From JAMLHN01 sp035708745 (GTDB lineage: Bacteria; Chloroflexota; Chloroflexia; Thermomicrobiales; UBA6265): a DNA stretch of 7,533 nt. Within the stretch, counting starts at the first letter, position 1. Every line of letters begins with the position of its first letter. Made by a program: the position numbers and the translations under genes. The notes under the pieces were generated by a model. That model made no database searches and was not told where the DNA came from. It saw nothing but the letters and a program-made list of their open reading frames with translations. Shown here one piece after another: positions 6,235 through 7,533 of the stretch. Where the stretch lies: positions 1 to 7,533 of the forward strand of contig DASTFJ010000061.1 in NCBI GenBank assembly GCA_035708745.1, in the 5' to 3' direction.

Positions 6235-7533
6235 GTGAACAACTGGCTCAATGGCAACGGAAAAAGCGACGGCCTCGAATATCGCCGCCGCTATCGCGGT
6301 CTCATTGGCGTCAATTCCAAGATCCCGCTGCGCGACCGTGCCGTCCTTTCGCTCGTCTATACCCCCGGCGTCGCCGAAGCCTGTCTCGCCATTCAGGAAA
6401 ATCCGCTCGAATCGTTCGATCTCACCTGCCGCGGCAACACCGTCGCCCTCATCACCGACGGCTCCGATCTCTTCGGCCGCCAGGGTGGACCGCCCGAATC
6501 GGCCATCCCCATCGAAGAAGGCAAGAGCGTCCTCTTCAAAACGTTCGCCGGGGTCGATGCTTTCCCCCTCTGTCTCGGCACCCGCGACATGACCGAGATC
6601 ATCGAAGCCGGCACCGCCATGGCGCCCACCTTCGGCGCCATTTGCATCGACGACATCTCCAGCCCGCGTACCTTCACCATCGCCGACCACCTGGAACGCG
6701 CCACCGACATCGCCGTCTTTTCCAACCAGCACCACGGCACCGGCGTGCTCGTGCTTGGCGCCCTCATCAACGCGCTCAAAGTGGTGAAAAAAGACCTCGC
6801 CACCGCCCGCATCGTCATCAGCGGCGCGGGAATCGCCGGCGTCGGCGTGGCGCGGCTGCTGATCCGCACCGGCGCGAAAAACGTCACCGTCTGCGACCGC
6901 GCCGGCGCCATCTACCTCTACCGCCCCGAGCGGATGAACTGGGCCAAGTCCTACGTCGCCAAGGAAACCAATCTCGACCGGCGTCACGGCTCGCTCTCGG
7001 AGATGCTGAAGGACGCCGACGTCTTCATCGGCGTCTCGACCGGCGATATCGTCACCGAGGAAGACATCGCCGCGATGGCGCCCGAGGCCATCGTTTTCGC
7101 CCTCTCGATTCCCACCCCGGAAGTCGACCCCGCCGTGGCCCGCGCCGCGGGCGCGCGCATCGTCGCCACGGGCCGTTCCGACTACGCCAACACCATGGAT
7201 ATCTCCCTGGTCTTTCCGGGCGTCTTCCGCGGACTGCTCGATTGTCGCGCCCACAATATCCGCCTGCGTACCCTGGTCGCGGCCGCCAACGCGCTGGCCG
7301 ATATGGTCAAGCCGGATGAGCTCCACGCCGACTACATCGTGCCGAATATCTTCGATTTCAGGGTCGCTCCCAATGTGGCCGCGGCCGTCGTGGGCGCCAC
7401 CATCGACGCCGGCGAAGCGGGTCGCATCGTCGCCCCGGAGGATGTCTCGGAATCGACCTTGCGCTATGTCTACGAAGGACGCCGCCGTCCACTCCCCGTC
7501 GAATCGAGCGAAAGCAATGGCCCCCGGTCGGAA
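6235..7533 (+). CDS. Malic-enzyme-like NAD(P)-dependent oxidoreductase with altered active site (3' partial)
   Basis: Malic enzymes convert malate to pyruvate and CO2 with NAD(P)+ and a divalent metal. The 433 visible codons align end to end with the malic domain of bacterial MaeB-type proteins. Landmarks: VYTPGVAEACLAI with catalytic Tyr42; EEGKSVLFKTFAG with catalytic Lys97; GAGIAGVG dinucleotide fold (197-204); ATGRSDY; FPGVFRGLLDCRA; and IVPNIFDFRVAP near the end. Several normally invariant positions differ. LEDI becomes IDDI (Asp139, Asp140), FHDDQHGT becomes FSNQHHGT (Asn164, Gln165), ALANP becomes ALSIP (Ile292) and NQVNNV becomes NTMDIS (Asp322, Ile323). The usual VLGLG segment is also lost. 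The metal/base aspartates and the malate-contacting asparagines therefore appear replaced, so the true reaction may not be malate decarboxylation. The frame is still open at the window end, in a low-conservation tail, so the C-terminus is probably close. Confidence 0.88.
   Translation, partial: MNNWLNGNGKSDGLEYRRRYRGLIGVNSKIPLRDRAVLSLVYTPGVAEACLAIQENPLESFDLTCRGNTVALITDGSDLFGRQGGPPESAIPIEEGKSVLFKTFAGVDAFPLCLGTRDMTEIIEAGTAMAPTFGAICIDDISSPRTFTIADHLERATDIAVFSNQHHGTGVLVLGALINALKVVKKDLATARIVISGAGIAGVGVARLLIRTGAKNVTVCDRAGAIYLYRPERMNWAKSYVAKETNLDRRHGSLSEMLKDADVFIGVSTGDIVTEEDIAAMAPEAIVFALSIPTPEVDPAVARAAGARIVATGRSDYANTMDISLVFPGVFRGLLDCRAHNIRLRTLVAAANALADMVKPDELHADYIVPNIFDFRVAPNVAAAVVGATIDAGEAGRIVAPEDVSESTLRYVYEGRRRPLPVESSESNGPRSE

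Noticed and set aside
5668..7326. A 552-codon open frame on the - strand opposite the second ATPase and the malic-enzyme homologue.
   Set aside because: It runs across two real genes and the gap between them, has the same Gly/Ala/Asp shadow composition, and shows no motif.

Overview
The window is GC-rich with strong C/G bias at third codon positions, and every gene I can support lies on the + strand. Gaps between genes carry short palindromic repeats of the GTCATTCTGAGCG and GTCATCCCGACCG types, plus a CTCATCC / CCCAACCCC hairpin type. From memory, this combination of high GC and extragenic repeats is common in Chloroflexota, for example Thermomicrobia-like lineages and metagenome bins. That taxonomic guess is an inference and was not tested.

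Layout. 1-732: the C-terminal half of an aldehyde dehydrogenase with its catalytic Glu and Cys present; the 5' end lies outside the window. 733-889: a repeat hairpin, then a repeat-rich leader. 890-1327: an OsmC-type peroxiredoxin with both reactive cysteines. 1328-1630: two inverted copies of a long hairpin repeat, then a weak promoter candidate. 1631-3766: a cytoplasmic molybdopterin (bis-MGD) / [4Fe-4S] oxidoreductase of unknown substrate, with no partner subunit next to it. 3767-3974: two tandem copies of a second hairpin repeat. 3975-4988 and 5095-6075: a pair of DppD/DppF (OppD/OppF)-type peptide-transporter ATPases, with no permease or binding-protein gene beside them. 6076-6234: spacer and leader. 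6235-7533: a malic-enzyme-like protein with a GTG start, open to the window edge.

How the genes may work together. The ATPase pair would energise uptake of peptides or similar solutes through permeases encoded elsewhere. The aldehyde dehydrogenase, the Mo enzyme and the malic-enzyme homologue are all redox enzymes of carbon catabolism, and OsmC detoxifies organic peroxides. The spacers and repeat elements between them suggest separate transcription units, or at most a loosely linked neighbourhood, except for the ATPase pair.

Most worth a second look: (1) the malic-enzyme homologue keeps the catalytic Tyr/Lys and the dinucleotide fold but has replaced the conserved DD metal/base pair and two malate-contacting Asn positions. 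(2) Two extragenic hairpin families appear to be variants of one scaffold, one of them built on a GNA-triloop minihairpin, and hairpin elements start within 40 nt of the upstream stop codon in four of the five gaps. (3) One of these repeats is read in frame in the apparent 5' extension of the second ATPase, creating a false start. I see no defence system, CRISPR array, transposase, tRNA or rRNA.
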